NCBI GenBank assembly: GCA_035942035.1
Contig: DASZDK010000069.1
Coordinates: 1 to 18,367 of the forward strand
Origin: JAHWJR01 sp035942035
GTDB taxonomy: Bacteria > Actinomycetota > Acidimicrobiia > Acidimicrobiales > CADCSY01
Reading direction: 5' to 3'
Length of the DNA: 18,367 bases
Under the pieces are notes generated by a model. It searched no databases, had not been told where the DNA came from, and saw nothing but the letters and a program-made list of their open reading frames with translations. A program made the translations under genes and the position numbers. This document shows, in pieces, positions 1 through 6,353 of this stretch. Each line of letters begins with the position of its first letter. Position 1 is the first letter of the stretch.

Positions 1-1
1 C

Positions 2-103
2 CCGAGCTCGGCCGAGCCCGGCACCGCTCCTGCCGTGGAGGGCGCCAGGATCGTCGACTGGGGGTGGCAGGAGGCGGAGCTGGTTCGCGCCTGCCCCACC
101 TGA
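2..103 (+). CDS. C-terminal fragment of an unidentified protein (cut by window edge)
   Basis: An open frame enters from the left edge and stops at a TGA at 101-103, giving 33 residues that end in WGWQEAELVRACPT. About 31 of its 34 codons end in G or C, which matches the real genes here; the overlapping frame starting at base 1 has many codons ending in A or T. The fragment is too short to assign a family. It runs convergently toward the desaturase, whose stop codon lies 30 bases downstream. The evidence is codon bias only, so the call is tentative. Confidence 0.45.
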   Translation, partial: PSSAEPGTAPAVEGARIVDWGWQEAELVRACPT

Positions 104-133
104 GCCTCGCCGGATGGTCCGTCCTGGGCAGAC

Positions 134-1066
134 CTAGACCAGGGCGGGCGGGCGCTCCTTGGACTCCTCGATGCGAGCCTGGCGGCGGTCGGCGACACGC
201 CGGGCCGCCTTGCCCACCCGCTGGATGTAGCGGAGCACCCGCTCGCGGGCCTCGGACGCTTCCGGGTCGAGACCCTCGATGGACTCCAGCCCCCAGTGGC
301 CCAGCACCACCGGCTGCAGGATCTTCTCGTAGTGGCTGGCGAAGTCGTAGATGCCGGCGTTGGCGATGGCCTTGGAGTGGGCGGCGAAGTCGGGGATGCC
401 GGTGCCCGGCATCTCGAAGCCCCGGACCTGGCGGTCGATGGCCAGCACCACTGCCGAGGGGTCGACCTCGAGCACCGCCGAGGTCATGTCCCGGTAGAAG
501 ACGTAGTGCAGGTTCTCGTCGCCGGCGACGCGCGCCATGATGTCACGGCCCCGCCGGTCGTCGAGCATCCGCCCCGTGTTGCCGTGGGCGATGCGGGTGG
601 CCAGCTCCTGGAGCGTGACGTACACCAGCCCGTCGACCACGCTCTCCGGTTGCGGCACCTCACCCGCCGCCAGCTGGAGCATGCGGCCCCGCTCCAGGGC
701 CACGGGGTCCACGCTGCGGGTCACGGTGAGGTAGTCGCGGATCACGATGGCGTGGCGACCCTCCTCGGCGGTCCAGCGGTGGGTCCACGCCCCCCAGGCG
801 TCATCGATGCCGAACAGGCGGTCGATGGTGTGGAAGTAGTGAGGGAGGTTGTCCTCGGTCAGGAGGTTCACGAACAAGGCGCTGCGCACGGCCTCGTCCA
901 TCGGTGCCTCGGAGGCGTCCCACTCCTCGCCCGGCTCGAAGTCGCGCCCGAGGCTCCAGGGCACCATCTCGTGGGGGAACCACTCCTTGGCGTTCGACAG
1001 ATGACGCTCGAGCATCTCCTCGGCGACGGGGGACAGTTCGTGGAGAAGAGCGGCGTCCGAGTCCAT
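134..1066 (-). CDS. Acyl-ACP desaturase (DesA-type ferritin-like diiron enzyme)
   Basis: The 310-residue protein belongs to the fatty acid desaturase type 2 family, soluble diiron enzymes that place a double bond in acyl chains carried on acyl carrier protein. The diiron ligand pattern is complete: E71 in EDNLPHYF, E102 and H105 in EEGRH, E154 in LQELAT, and E184 and H187 in DENLH. The length fits mycobacterial DesA1/DesA2-like proteins. The ATG at 1066 lies just below an 18-base perfect palindrome (1076-1093) and exactly six bases after a -10-like TAGCCT on the reverse strand, which suggests a leaderless, repressor-controlled transcript. The gene probably adjusts membrane or lipid unsaturation; its acyl chain length and double-bond position cannot be read from the sequence. 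Family assignment is firm. Confidence 0.93.
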   Translation of the reverse strand: MDSDAALLHELSPVAEEMLERHLSNAKEWFPHEMVPWSLGRDFEPGEEWDASEAPMDEAVRSALFVNLLTEDNLPHYFHTIDRLFGIDDAWGAWTHRWTAEEGRHAIVIRDYLTVTRSVDPVALERGRMLQLAAGEVPQPESVVDGLVYVTLQELATRIAHGNTGRMLDDRRGRDIMARVAGDENLHYVFYRDMTSAVLEVDPSAVVLAIDRQVRGFEMPGTGIPDFAAHSKAIANAGIYDFASHYEKILQPVVLGHWGLESIEGLDPEASEARERVLRYIQRVGKAARRVADRRQARIEESKERPPALV

Positions 1067-1072
1067 GCCTCA

Positions 1073-1093
1073 AGGCTACCTACCAGTAGGTAG
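1073..1093 (-). promoter_or_regulatory. Palindromic operator overlapping the -10 of the desaturase gene
   Basis: Bases 1076-1093 read CTACCTACCAGTAGGTAG, two perfect 8-base arms around a 2-base centre. On the reverse strand the palindrome runs into TAGCCT (1078 to 1073), a TANNNT -10 element ending six bases before the desaturase ATG. A protein bound to the palindrome would cover the -10 and block transcription. The size and symmetry resemble operators of TetR-family repressors, which often control lipid genes; the regulator is not encoded in the window. The palindrome also contains the last codons and the TAG stop of the upstream glycosylase gene. Confidence 0.7.
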
Positions 1094-1735
1094 GGGCGAA
1101 ACCTCCGGCGCCGGCGGCGGGACGTCGACCGCCCGCCAGCAGTACCACGCCACGATCGAGCGCCAGGGGCGGAAGCGCTCGCCGGCAGCCTCCAGGAGGG
1201 TGGGCGACGGCACCCCCTCGAGTTGCCAGGCTCGGGCGTAGCCCCGCCGAACGCCGAGGTCGGTGACGGGCCAGACGTCGGGGCGACCCAACTGGAAGAT
1301 CAGGAACATCTGCGCCGTCCACGGGCCGATGCCCGGTGACTGCGCCAACACGCTCACCACCGCCTCGTCGTCGAGGTGGGTGACCGCTTCGAGGTCGAGC
1401 GCACCGTCCGCCACCCGGGTGGCCAGGGCGAGCAGCGCCCGGGTCTTGGCCCCCGACAACCCGGCGCCACGCAGCTGGTCGGGGTCGAGGGCCAGCACGG
1501 CGCCGGCGTCGAGGTCCCCCGGCACCAGCGCCCGCACCCGCGACCAGATGGCCGCCGCCGCCCGCCCGGCGAGCTGCTGGGAGGCGATGGTCCGGGCCAG
1601 CCGCTCGAAGTGCCCAGTGGCCACAACCTGCCCCGCCGCGACAGGGCACGGGCCGTGGCGGGCCACGAGGGCGGCCATCACCGGGTCACGCCGGGCCAGC
1701 TCGGCCTCCGCCGCGCCGCCGGCCACGCGGCTCAC
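1076..1735 (-). CDS. AlkA-like DNA-3-methyladenine glycosylase (HhH-GPD superfamily)
   Basis: This base-excision repair enzyme removes alkylated bases from DNA. The helix-hairpin-helix is visible at residues 130-146 (SPGIGPWTA core), followed by the catalytic aspartate D159 in PVTDLGV, the standard HhH-GPD arrangement. I place the start at the GTG at 1735 because GAGGTGAGG lies just upstream at Shine-Dalgarno distance, giving 219 residues. A longer frame from a TTG at 1774 adds 13 Arg/Gly-rich residues without a good ribosome site. The stop codon lies inside the palindrome controlling the desaturase, so the two genes are in line but probably have separate promoters. The exact substrate range is unknown. 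Confidence 0.88.
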   Translation of the reverse strand: MSRVAGGAAEAELARRDPVMAALVARHGPCPVAAGQVVATGHFERLARTIASQQLAGRAAAAIWSRVRALVPGDLDAGAVLALDPDQLRGAGLSGAKTRALLALATRVADGALDLEAVTHLDDEAVVSVLAQSPGIGPWTAQMFLIFQLGRPDVWPVTDLGVRRGYARAWQLEGVPSPTLLEAAGERFRPWRSIVAWYCWRAVDVPPPAPEVSPLPTGR

Positions 1736-1814
1736 GCCCTCACCTCGCCCCCGGCGGGCCTGCGCTGGGGACAACCTTCCGGGACGGGGCGAAAAACACA
1801 GGCTTCTCCTCTGG

Positions 1815-2051
1815 ATGCCCCCAGGCCGGTGGTCGCAGCATGGGGTGGTGGGCTACGAGGTGACCATCGGCGACGGGGGCAGCGAGTTGGTGGTGGGGGC
1901 CGACACCTACCAGCTGGAAGGGCCCCTCACCACCTTCTTCAGCACCGACGCCGGCCGGCGGGTGGTCGACTGCTGGAGCGTGCGACTGGCCAGCTTCCGC
2001 ACCGCCGATGTCGTGCGGATCCGCCGGGTCGACGATCTGCAGGCAGCCTGA
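1815..2051 (+). CDS. Small hypothetical protein
   Basis: A frame of up to 78 residues reads through VGYEVTIGDGGSELVVGADTYQL and ends in VVRIRRVDDLQAA. The body has regular amphipathic strands, balanced charge and G/C-ending codons, like a small beta-rich domain. The start is uncertain: ATG at 1815, or GTG at 1845, 1848 or 1860. None has a clear ribosome site or a -10-like element. Its TGA at 2049-2051 abuts the reverse-strand TGA of arfB with no base between them (TGATCA), so both convergent frames end at the same point, which supports it being a real gene. No family recognised. Confidence 0.55.
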   Translation: MPPGRWSQHGVVGYEVTIGDGGSELVVGADTYQLEGPLTTFFSTDAGRRVVDCWSVRLASFRTADVVRIRRVDDLQAA

Positions 2052-2471
2052 TCACTCCATGCCCTCCGGCGGGCGACGCAGCCGCTTGACCTGAGAGCGC
2101 CGGCGCTTGGCCTCCAGGCGTCGCCTCCGGGACCCGCCGGTGGGGCGCGTGGGACGCCGGGCCCGGGCGACCCGCAACCCGGCCGCCAGCCGAGCCTGCA
2201 GCCGCTCGAGGGCGAGCTCCCGGTTGCGGGCCTGCGAGCGCTCGTCTCCCGCCGCTGCCCGCACCTCGGGCCCAACCCGCTCCAGCAGGCGCCGGCGCTG
2301 CTCCGACCCCAGCGACGGGGAGGCGGCCACGTCGAAGACAACCTCGACCCGAGTGTCGGCCGTGTTGGCGTGCTGGCCGCCGGGGCCCCCGCTGCGGCTG
2401 AAGCGCCACTGCAGCTCGGACAGGGGGATGGCGCAGCTGCGGTTCACCTCCAGTCGGTCGGGCAAGGTCAT
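2052..2471 (-). CDS. arfB: ArfB-type peptidyl-tRNA hydrolase (ribosome rescue)
   Basis: This 139-residue protein belongs to the YaeJ/ArfB family, which enters stalled ribosomes lacking a stop codon and hydrolyses the peptidyl-tRNA. The catalytic GGQ is in SRSGGPGGQHANT (G31-G32-Q33). The family's basic C-terminal tail, which sits in the empty mRNA channel, is obvious from residue 104 on (RRPTRPTGGSRRRR and further Arg/Lys clusters). Full-length release factors have extra domains that are absent here. The ATG at 2471 overlaps the stop of the acetyltransferase gene by four bases (ATGA), so translation is probably coupled. It is the last gene of a four-gene operon starting at 3482. Confidence 0.93.
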   Translation of the reverse strand: MTLPDRLEVNRSCAIPLSELQWRFSRSGGPGGQHANTADTRVEVVFDVAASPSLGSEQRRRLLERVGPEVRAAAGDERSQARNRELALERLQARLAAGLRVARARRPTRPTGGSRRRRLEAKRRRSQVKRLRRPPEGME

Positions 2472-2998
2472 GGCTCGACGGTACCCATGGCGCCAGCGAG
2501 CGTGACGCCTGCCGGCGTTTGCCCCGCAGTCACGAGCGGCTGCGGCAGGTCGAGGACCACGGTGTGATGGGGGATGCCCGTGGCCGGAGTGAGGTAGCCC
2601 TCCCCCTCCACCGACCAGCCCCGCCGGCGGTAGAACTCGAGCGCGCTGTCGCGCCCGTCGGCCCACAGCACCTCGGCGCCGGCGGCCCGGGCCCGGGCAA
2701 CCACGGCGTCGAGCAGCAGGGTGCCCGCGCCCCGGCCCTGCAGCTCGGTCTCGACTGCCATGCCCCGGAGGCGCCAGGCGGCGGCGCCGGGGCGCCGGCC
2801 CGTGGGGGCGGGGCTGACGGTGGCCACGGCCACCAGCCGCCCCTCGCTGTCGAGCACCGCCGGGTGGAAGGTCTCGGGGACATCGTCCTCCGGGAAGTGC
2901 ACGTCGGCATCGGGCCGCCCGCCCCGCAGGACCCTGCGCCGCAGGTCGTGGGTGGCCTCGGCCGAGACCGTGGTGACGCGAAGGGGCTGAGCGGTCAG
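2468..2998 (-). CDS. GNAT-family N-acetyltransferase, probable CTG start
   Basis: The acetyl-CoA binding motif A is clear (RGMAVETELQGRGAGTLLL, with the Q/RxxGxG/A loop at about 87-92), followed by the family's late motif ALEFYRRRGW. The first standard start in frame is a GTG at 2902, but coding sequence plainly continues upstream: the 32 codons before it read LRVTTVSAEATHDLRRRVLR and onward, which looks like the beta1-alpha1 start of this GNAT group. No ATG, GTG or TTG exists in frame above it. A CTG at 2998 overlaps the upstream gene's TGA as CTGA, the geometry of an ATGA coupling, and gives 176 residues. I therefore annotate from the CTG. Substrate unknown; it may modify a small molecule or a protein N-terminus. 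Confidence 0.82.
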   Translation of the reverse strand: MTAQPLRVTTVSAEATHDLRRRVLRGGRPDADVHFPEDDVPETFHPAVLDSEGRLVAVATVSPAPTGRRPGAAAWRLRGMAVETELQGRGAGTLLLDAVVARARAAGAEVLWADGRDSALEFYRRRGWSVEGEGYLTPATGIPHHTVVLDLPQPLVTAGQTPAGVTLAGAMGTVEP

Positions 2999-3258
2999 AG
3001 GTGATCGGCAGCAGCGGCCTGGACGGCGGCGGTGATGGGCGCCCAGTCGGCCCCGGGATGGCGGGTGACGGTGACGAAGTCGGCGGTGCCGAACACCGAG
3101 GCCACGCCCTCGGTGGCGAGGACGGTGGCGGCGAAGGCGTTGTCCTCGGCCTCGGCCGCTTCGACGCTGGCCAGGTTCATGGTGGCCGGCAGGGTCACGT
3201 CGAGGGTGTACTTGGTGGCGTTGGGGTTGGGCGTGGGTGACGGCGTGGCGCTGGCCAT
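2995..3258 (-). CDS. Stand-alone Nfu/NifU N-terminal domain protein
   Basis: The 87-residue protein matches the Nfu_N fold (scaffold protein Nfu/NifU N-terminal domain). It begins with a short Pro/Thr/Asn segment, then NPNATKYTLDVTL, then the typical pattern GVASVFGTADFVTVTRHPGADW. The iron-sulfur-carrying CxxC domain that follows Nfu_N in full Nfu proteins is absent, so this protein cannot itself hold a cluster in the usual way. Small free Nfu_N proteins are known in bacteria without a settled role. The ATG at 3258 is two bases after the stop of the 73-residue gene, and the 3' end overlaps the acetyltransferase start, so it sits in the middle of an operon. Confidence 0.85.
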   Translation of the reverse strand: MASATPSPTPNPNATKYTLDVTLPATMNLASVEAAEAEDNAFAATVLATEGVASVFGTADFVTVTRHPGADWAPITAAVQAAAADHL

Positions 3259-3260
3259 GG

Positions 3261-3482
3261 TCAGCCGCCGCCCTCCTCGGTGATCTCGGGGCGCTCGAAG
3301 TGCTCGTTGGCGATGAGCTCGGCGGTGCGGGCCAACTCCTCCTGGAGGGCCTCGATCTCGGGCTGCAGCGACTCGGCGAACTCGGTGCGGCCCTGGACCA
3401 GCGCCCGCTCCCGTCGCTCGACCAGCTCGGTCAGCTGCAGCTCGACGCCGACGGCGTGGTCCTCGATCCGTGGGTCGGTCAC
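3261..3482 (-). CDS. Small helical hypothetical protein (73 residues)
   Basis: First gene of the four-gene reverse operon. It starts with GTG at 3482, six bases after a -10-like TACGCT, so it is probably read from a leaderless mRNA. The protein is acidic and largely helical: residues 10-62 form a Glu/Leu-rich amphipathic stretch (VELQLTELVERRERAL, then LQPEIEALQEELARTAELI) compatible with a coiled coil, ending in a loose EEGGG tail. No catalytic motif, membrane segment or cysteine is present. It may bind or dimerise with a partner, perhaps the Nfu_N protein encoded two bases downstream, but that is only context. No family recognised. Confidence 0.75.
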   Translation of the reverse strand: MTDPRIEDHAVGVELQLTELVERRERALVQGRTEFAESLQPEIEALQEELARTAELIANEHFERPEITEEGGG

Positions 3483-3488
3483 CGACGC

Positions 3489-3498
3489 AGCGTACGCT
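3489..3498. promoter_or_regulatory. Symmetric bidirectional -10 element
   Basis: AGCGTACGCT is a perfect palindrome in the 22-base gap between two divergent start codons. On the forward strand TACGCT (3493-3498) ends six bases before the ATG at 3505. On the reverse strand TACGCT (3494 to 3489) ends six bases before the GTG at 3482. Both match the actinobacterial -10 form TANNNT and share the central TA. The simplest reading is one promoter core driving two leaderless transcripts in opposite directions. No -35 hexamer is evident on either side. Confidence 0.75.
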
Positions 3499-3504
3499 CG
3501 CTCG

Positions 3505-4935
3505 ATGGTTTCTCGCTACGACGTGGTGATCGTGGGGATGGGCTCGGGCGGCATGGCCGCCGCCGAGTTCGCCGCCTCCCTGCCCCTGCGGGTGGCGGTG
3601 GTGGAGCGCGACCGGGTCGGCGGCGAGTGCCTGTGGACCGGCTGCGTGCCGAGCAAGGCCCTTCTCGCCTCGGCCAAGGTCGCCCACACGCTGCGGACCG
3701 CCGACCAGTGGGGCCTGCCTCCCACCGACGTCGCCTTCGACACCAAGCCGGTCTTCGACCGATTGCGGACCGTGCAGGACGAGATCGCCCGCACCGACGA
3801 CGACCCCCGCCGGTTCGAGGCCCTCGGCGTCGAGGTGGTCCGCGGCGAGGCCCGCCTCGTCGATCCCTTCACCCTGGCGGTGGGCGACCGTCTCCTTCGC
3901 ACCCGCTTCGTGCTGCTGTGCACCGGCAGCAGCCCGGTGACGCTGCCGGTCGAGGGCCTGGAGGACGCCGGCTACCTCACCAACGAGAACGTGTTCGAGC
4001 TCGAGCGGGCGCCGGCGTCGCTGACCGTCATCGGCGGTGGCCCCATCGCCATCGAGCTGGCCCAGGCGCTCCACCGCCTGGGCGTGCGGGTGACCGTCCT
4101 GGAGAAGATGGACGGCGTCCTCGGCCGCGACCAGCCCGAGCTGGTGGCCGTGCTCGTGCGCCTCCTGCGGGAGGAGGGCCTCGACCTGCAGACCGGCGTC
4201 GACGTCGAGCGGGTGACCGTCGAGGGAGGCGCCAAGGTGGTCCACGGCCGGCGAGGCGGCGAGCTCCTGCGGTGGGAGGCCGAGGAGCTGATGGTGGCGG
4301 TGGGCCGGCGCCCCAACCTCGGCGGTCTGGGCCTGGAGGACCTCGGGGTGGCGACCACTCGCAAGGGCGTGACCGTCGACCGCCGGATGCGCACGTCGGT
4401 GCCATCGATCTACGCCGCCGGTGACGTGGCCGGGCGCTACTTGTTCACCCACTCCGCCGGCCACGAGGCGGTGCGAGCCGTGCGGGACATGTTCTTCCCG
4501 GGCCGGGGCGAGGTCGACGACCTGGTGCCCTGGTGCACCTTCACCGACCCCGAGCTGGCTCACGCCGGACTCACCGCCGCCGAGGCCCGGGAGCGCCACG
4601 GCGACGACGTCGAGGTGCACCGCCTCGACCTCGCGCACTCCGACCGGGCCCGGGCCGACGGGCACAGCGAGGGCGCGGTGATCGCCGTCACCACCAAGGG
4701 CAAGCTCGTGGGGGCGCACGTGCTGGCGCCGGCCGCCGGCGAGCTGGTGCACGAGCTGGCCTTGGCCGTCTCCAAGGGGATGAAGCTCTCGACGCTGGCG
4801 TCGCTCATCCACGTCTACCCCACGCTGGCCACCACGGTGGGCCACCTCGCCGTCGAGTCGGCCTACGCCAGCGCCGGCCGCCTCGCCTGGGTGGTGCGCG
4901 CCGGTCGCGTGTGGGACCGCGTCCGCCGGCGCTGA
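3505..4935 (+). CDS. FAD-dependent pyridine nucleotide-disulfide oxidoreductase (MerA-like)
   Basis: The 476-residue flavoprotein has the complete layout of the family: N-terminal FAD fold GMGSGG (11-16), the redox disulfide C42/C47 in GGECLWTGCVPSK, NAD(P) fold VIGGGPIAIE (175-184), second FAD motif YAAGDVAG (303-310) and the C-terminal dimer domain. Where lipoamide dehydrogenase and glutathione reductase have a catalytic His (HPT), this protein has Tyr438 (IHVYPTLATT). Mercuric reductases also lack that His, but the vicinal cysteine pair at the MerA C-terminus and its N-terminal metal domain are absent. The substrate is therefore unknown; a low-molecular disulfide or quinone is possible. 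The gene starts leaderless from the shared promoter and ends 74 bases before the leader ORF of the ergothioneine genes. Confidence 0.87.
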   Translation: MVSRYDVVIVGMGSGGMAAAEFAASLPLRVAVVERDRVGGECLWTGCVPSKALLASAKVAHTLRTADQWGLPPTDVAFDTKPVFDRLRTVQDEIARTDDDPRRFEALGVEVVRGEARLVDPFTLAVGDRLLRTRFVLLCTGSSPVTLPVEGLEDAGYLTNENVFELERAPASLTVIGGGPIAIELAQALHRLGVRVTVLEKMDGVLGRDQPELVAVLVRLLREEGLDLQTGVDVERVTVEGGAKVVHGRRGGELLRWEAEELMVAVGRRPNLGGLGLEDLGVATTRKGVTVDRRMRTSVPSIYAAGDVAGRYLFTHSAGHEAVRAVRDMFFPGRGEVDDLVPWCTFTDPELAHAGLTAAEARERHGDDVEVHRLDLAHSDRARADGHSEGAVIAVTTKGKLVGAHVLAPAAGELVHELALAVSKGMKLSTLASLIHVYPTLATTVGHLAVESAYASAGRLAWVVRAGRVWDRVRRR

Positions 4936-4972
4936 GCAAGTGGCGCATGGAGGCGAGGGCGGAGTAGATGTC

Positions 4973-4978
4973 TAGCCT
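4973..4978 (+). promoter_or_regulatory. Candidate -10 element for the ergothioneine operon
   Basis: TAGCCT, the same hexamer as before the desaturase, lies in the gap after the reductase gene. Transcription starting about seven bases downstream would give a 5' leader of roughly 25 bases before the ATG of the 26-codon ORF at 5010, which has its own AAGGAG ribosome site. No clear -35 hexamer is visible. The assignment rests on the match to the other -10 elements in the window. Confidence 0.4.
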
Positions 4979-5009
4979 CGAAGCGCCGCCCCCCACGGTA
5001 AGGAGACTC

Positions 5010-5090
5010 ATGGACCGCCCCAGCCTCCACCTCTGGCTTCCGCCCGTCCGAGACCCGGTCTGGGTGTCGGCCCGCTTCGGTCACCGCTAG
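5010..5090 (+). CDS. Candidate leader peptide upstream of egtA (26 codons)
   Basis: ATG at 5010 is preceded by AAGGAG (5000-5005) four bases away, the best ribosome site in the window. The frame runs 26 codons and stops at TAG 5088-5090. The peptide starts MDRPSLHLWLPP and ends WVSARFGHR, with two His and two Trp, no Cys and no Met after the start. The egtA GTG follows nine bases after this stop and has no ribosome site of its own, so ribosomes finishing the leader could reinitiate there. The His codons (7 and 25) might let it sense histidine supply, the ergothioneine precursor, but no terminator hairpin is evident, so plain translational coupling is as likely. Seen: the ORF and its ribosome site. 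Inferred: regulation. Confidence 0.6.
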   Translation: MDRPSLHLWLPPVRDPVWVSARFGHR

Positions 5091-5099
5091 CCGCGCCGC

Positions 5100-6353
5100 G
5101 TGCCCTCTCCTCGCCGCCGCCTGCGGGCGGCCGACGTCGAGCACTTCGTCCGGGAACAGTGCTTCGCACCGGCACAGCACGGCCTCGTCGGCATCGAGCT
5201 CGAGCAGCTCACCGTGGCCGCCGGCGACCCCGCTTCCTGCCCCGACCACACCCGGGTACGCGCCGCGGCGGCCACGGTCTCGCCCCTCGCCGGCGGCAGC
5301 AGGCTCACCTTCGAGCCCGGAGGCCAGGTCGAGCTCAGCTCGGCGCCCCTTGCCGGCATCGCCGCCGCCTGCGCCGCCCTCAGCGCCGACCTGGCCACGG
5401 TTTCCGGAGCCGTGGAAGGTGCCGGCGTCCGGTTGCTCGGCACCGGCCTCGACCCGTGGCGGGACCGGCGCCGGGTGGTGGACGACCCCCGCTACCGCGC
5501 CATGGAGGCGTACTTCGGTGCCCACGGCGACGACGGGGTCCGCATGATGTGCAGCACGGCCGCCCTGCAGGTCAACGTCGACATCGGTGAGGCGTCCGCT
5601 CAGGCCCGGCGCTGGCGCCTCAGCCACGCACTTGGGCCCACCCTGGTGGCGACGTTCGCCAACTCCCCGCTCTCCCGGGGCACGACCACCGGGCGCCGCT
5701 CGGAGCGAGCGGCGATCTGTGCGGCCCTCGATCCCTCGCGCTCGGGGCCGGCGGAGACGTGCACCGCCGACCCCGCCGGCGCCTGGCTGGAGTACGCGTT
5801 GGCGGCGCAGGTGATGCTGATCCGTACCTCCCCCGAGCGCTTTCATCCGATGGAGACGCCCCTGCCCTTCGCCCGGTGGATGGAGGAGGGCCACGAGCTC
5901 GGCTTCCCGGTGCTCGACGACTTCGAGTACCACCTCGGGACGCTGTTCCCGCCGGTCCGCCCCCGGGGATGGCTGGAGCTGCGCATGATCGACTCGCTGC
6001 CCGACCCGTGGTGGCGGGCGGCCTCCGCCGTGGTCACCGCCCTGTTCGACGATGAGGAGGCCGCCGACGAGGCTGCACGGGCGACCGCCGCCACCACCGG
6101 CATGTGGGCCGACGCCGCTCGCCACGGCCTGTCCCATCCCGGCCTGGCCCTCGCCGCCACCACCTGCTTCCGGGTCGCCCTCGACGCCCTGCCCCGGCTG
6201 GGCGCCGACGAGGCCACGATCTCGGCGGTAGTCGCGTTCTTCGACCGGTTCGTGGCCCGGGGCCGCTGCCCGGCCGACGACGTGCTCGACGCTTGTCGAC
6301 GCCACGGCCGCCTGCTGCCCGATCCTCTCCCTCTGGAGTCGTCATGGACCTGA
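5100..6353 (+). CDS. egtA: EgtA, glutamate-cysteine ligase of ergothioneine biosynthesis
   Basis: EgtA condenses glutamate and cysteine with ATP to gamma-glutamylcysteine, the sulfur donor for EgtB. The 417-residue protein shows the ligase signature: GIELEQ at 31-36 (acidic metal/ATP ligands), TFEPGGQVELSSAP at 70-83, the hallmark of plant-type and EgtA ligases, and MMCSTAALQVNVD at 149-161. The start is a GTG at 5100 without a Shine-Dalgarno sequence, nine bases after the leader ORF stop. The 3' end overlaps egtB by ten bases. It is the first enzyme gene of a closely spaced egtA-egtB-egtC-egtD-J-protein run. The identification is secure because all four partners follow in order. Confidence 0.95.
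   Translation: MPSPRRRLRAADVEHFVREQCFAPAQHGLVGIELEQLTVAAGDPASCPDHTRVRAAAATVSPLAGGSRLTFEPGGQVELSSAPLAGIAAACAALSADLATVSGAVEGAGVRLLGTGLDPWRDRRRVVDDPRYRAMEAYFGAHGDDGVRMMCSTAALQVNVDIGEASAQARRWRLSHALGPTLVATFANSPLSRGTTTGRRSERAAICAALDPSRSGPAETCTADPAGAWLEYALAAQVMLIRTSPERFHPMETPLPFARWMEEGHELGFPVLDDFEYHLGTLFPPVRPRGWLELRMIDSLPDPWWRAASAVVTALFDDEEAADEAARATAATTGMWADAARHGLSHPGLALAATTCFRVALDALPRLGADEATISAVVAFFDRFVARGRCPADDVLDACRRHGRLLPDPLPLESSWT

Noticed and set aside
122..144. CCTGG / CCAGG pairing near the desaturase stop as a terminator
   Set aside because: Only five base pairs with an 11-base loop and no T-run; not distinguishable from chance.
296..1093. Long forward open frame opposite the desaturase
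   Set aside because: It is the mirror of the reverse-strand codons (His/Val/Gly-rich, no fold), while the reverse frame has the full diiron motif set. The same applies to the long frames opposite the reductase, EgtB, EgtD, PBP, YbdK and the fusion gene.
5088..5102. TAGCCG six bases before the egtA GTG, which would make egtA leaderless
   Set aside because: The TAG is the stop of the 26-codon ORF, the last base departs from TANNNT, and an upstream ORF with a strong ribosome site already explains egtA translation. It remains possible as a secondary promoter.
5116..5131. GCCGCC-TGCG-GGCGGC hairpin early in egtA as an attenuator
   Set aside because: Six-base GC stems are frequent by chance in this DNA, there is no T-run, and no competing antiterminator arm is seen in the leader.
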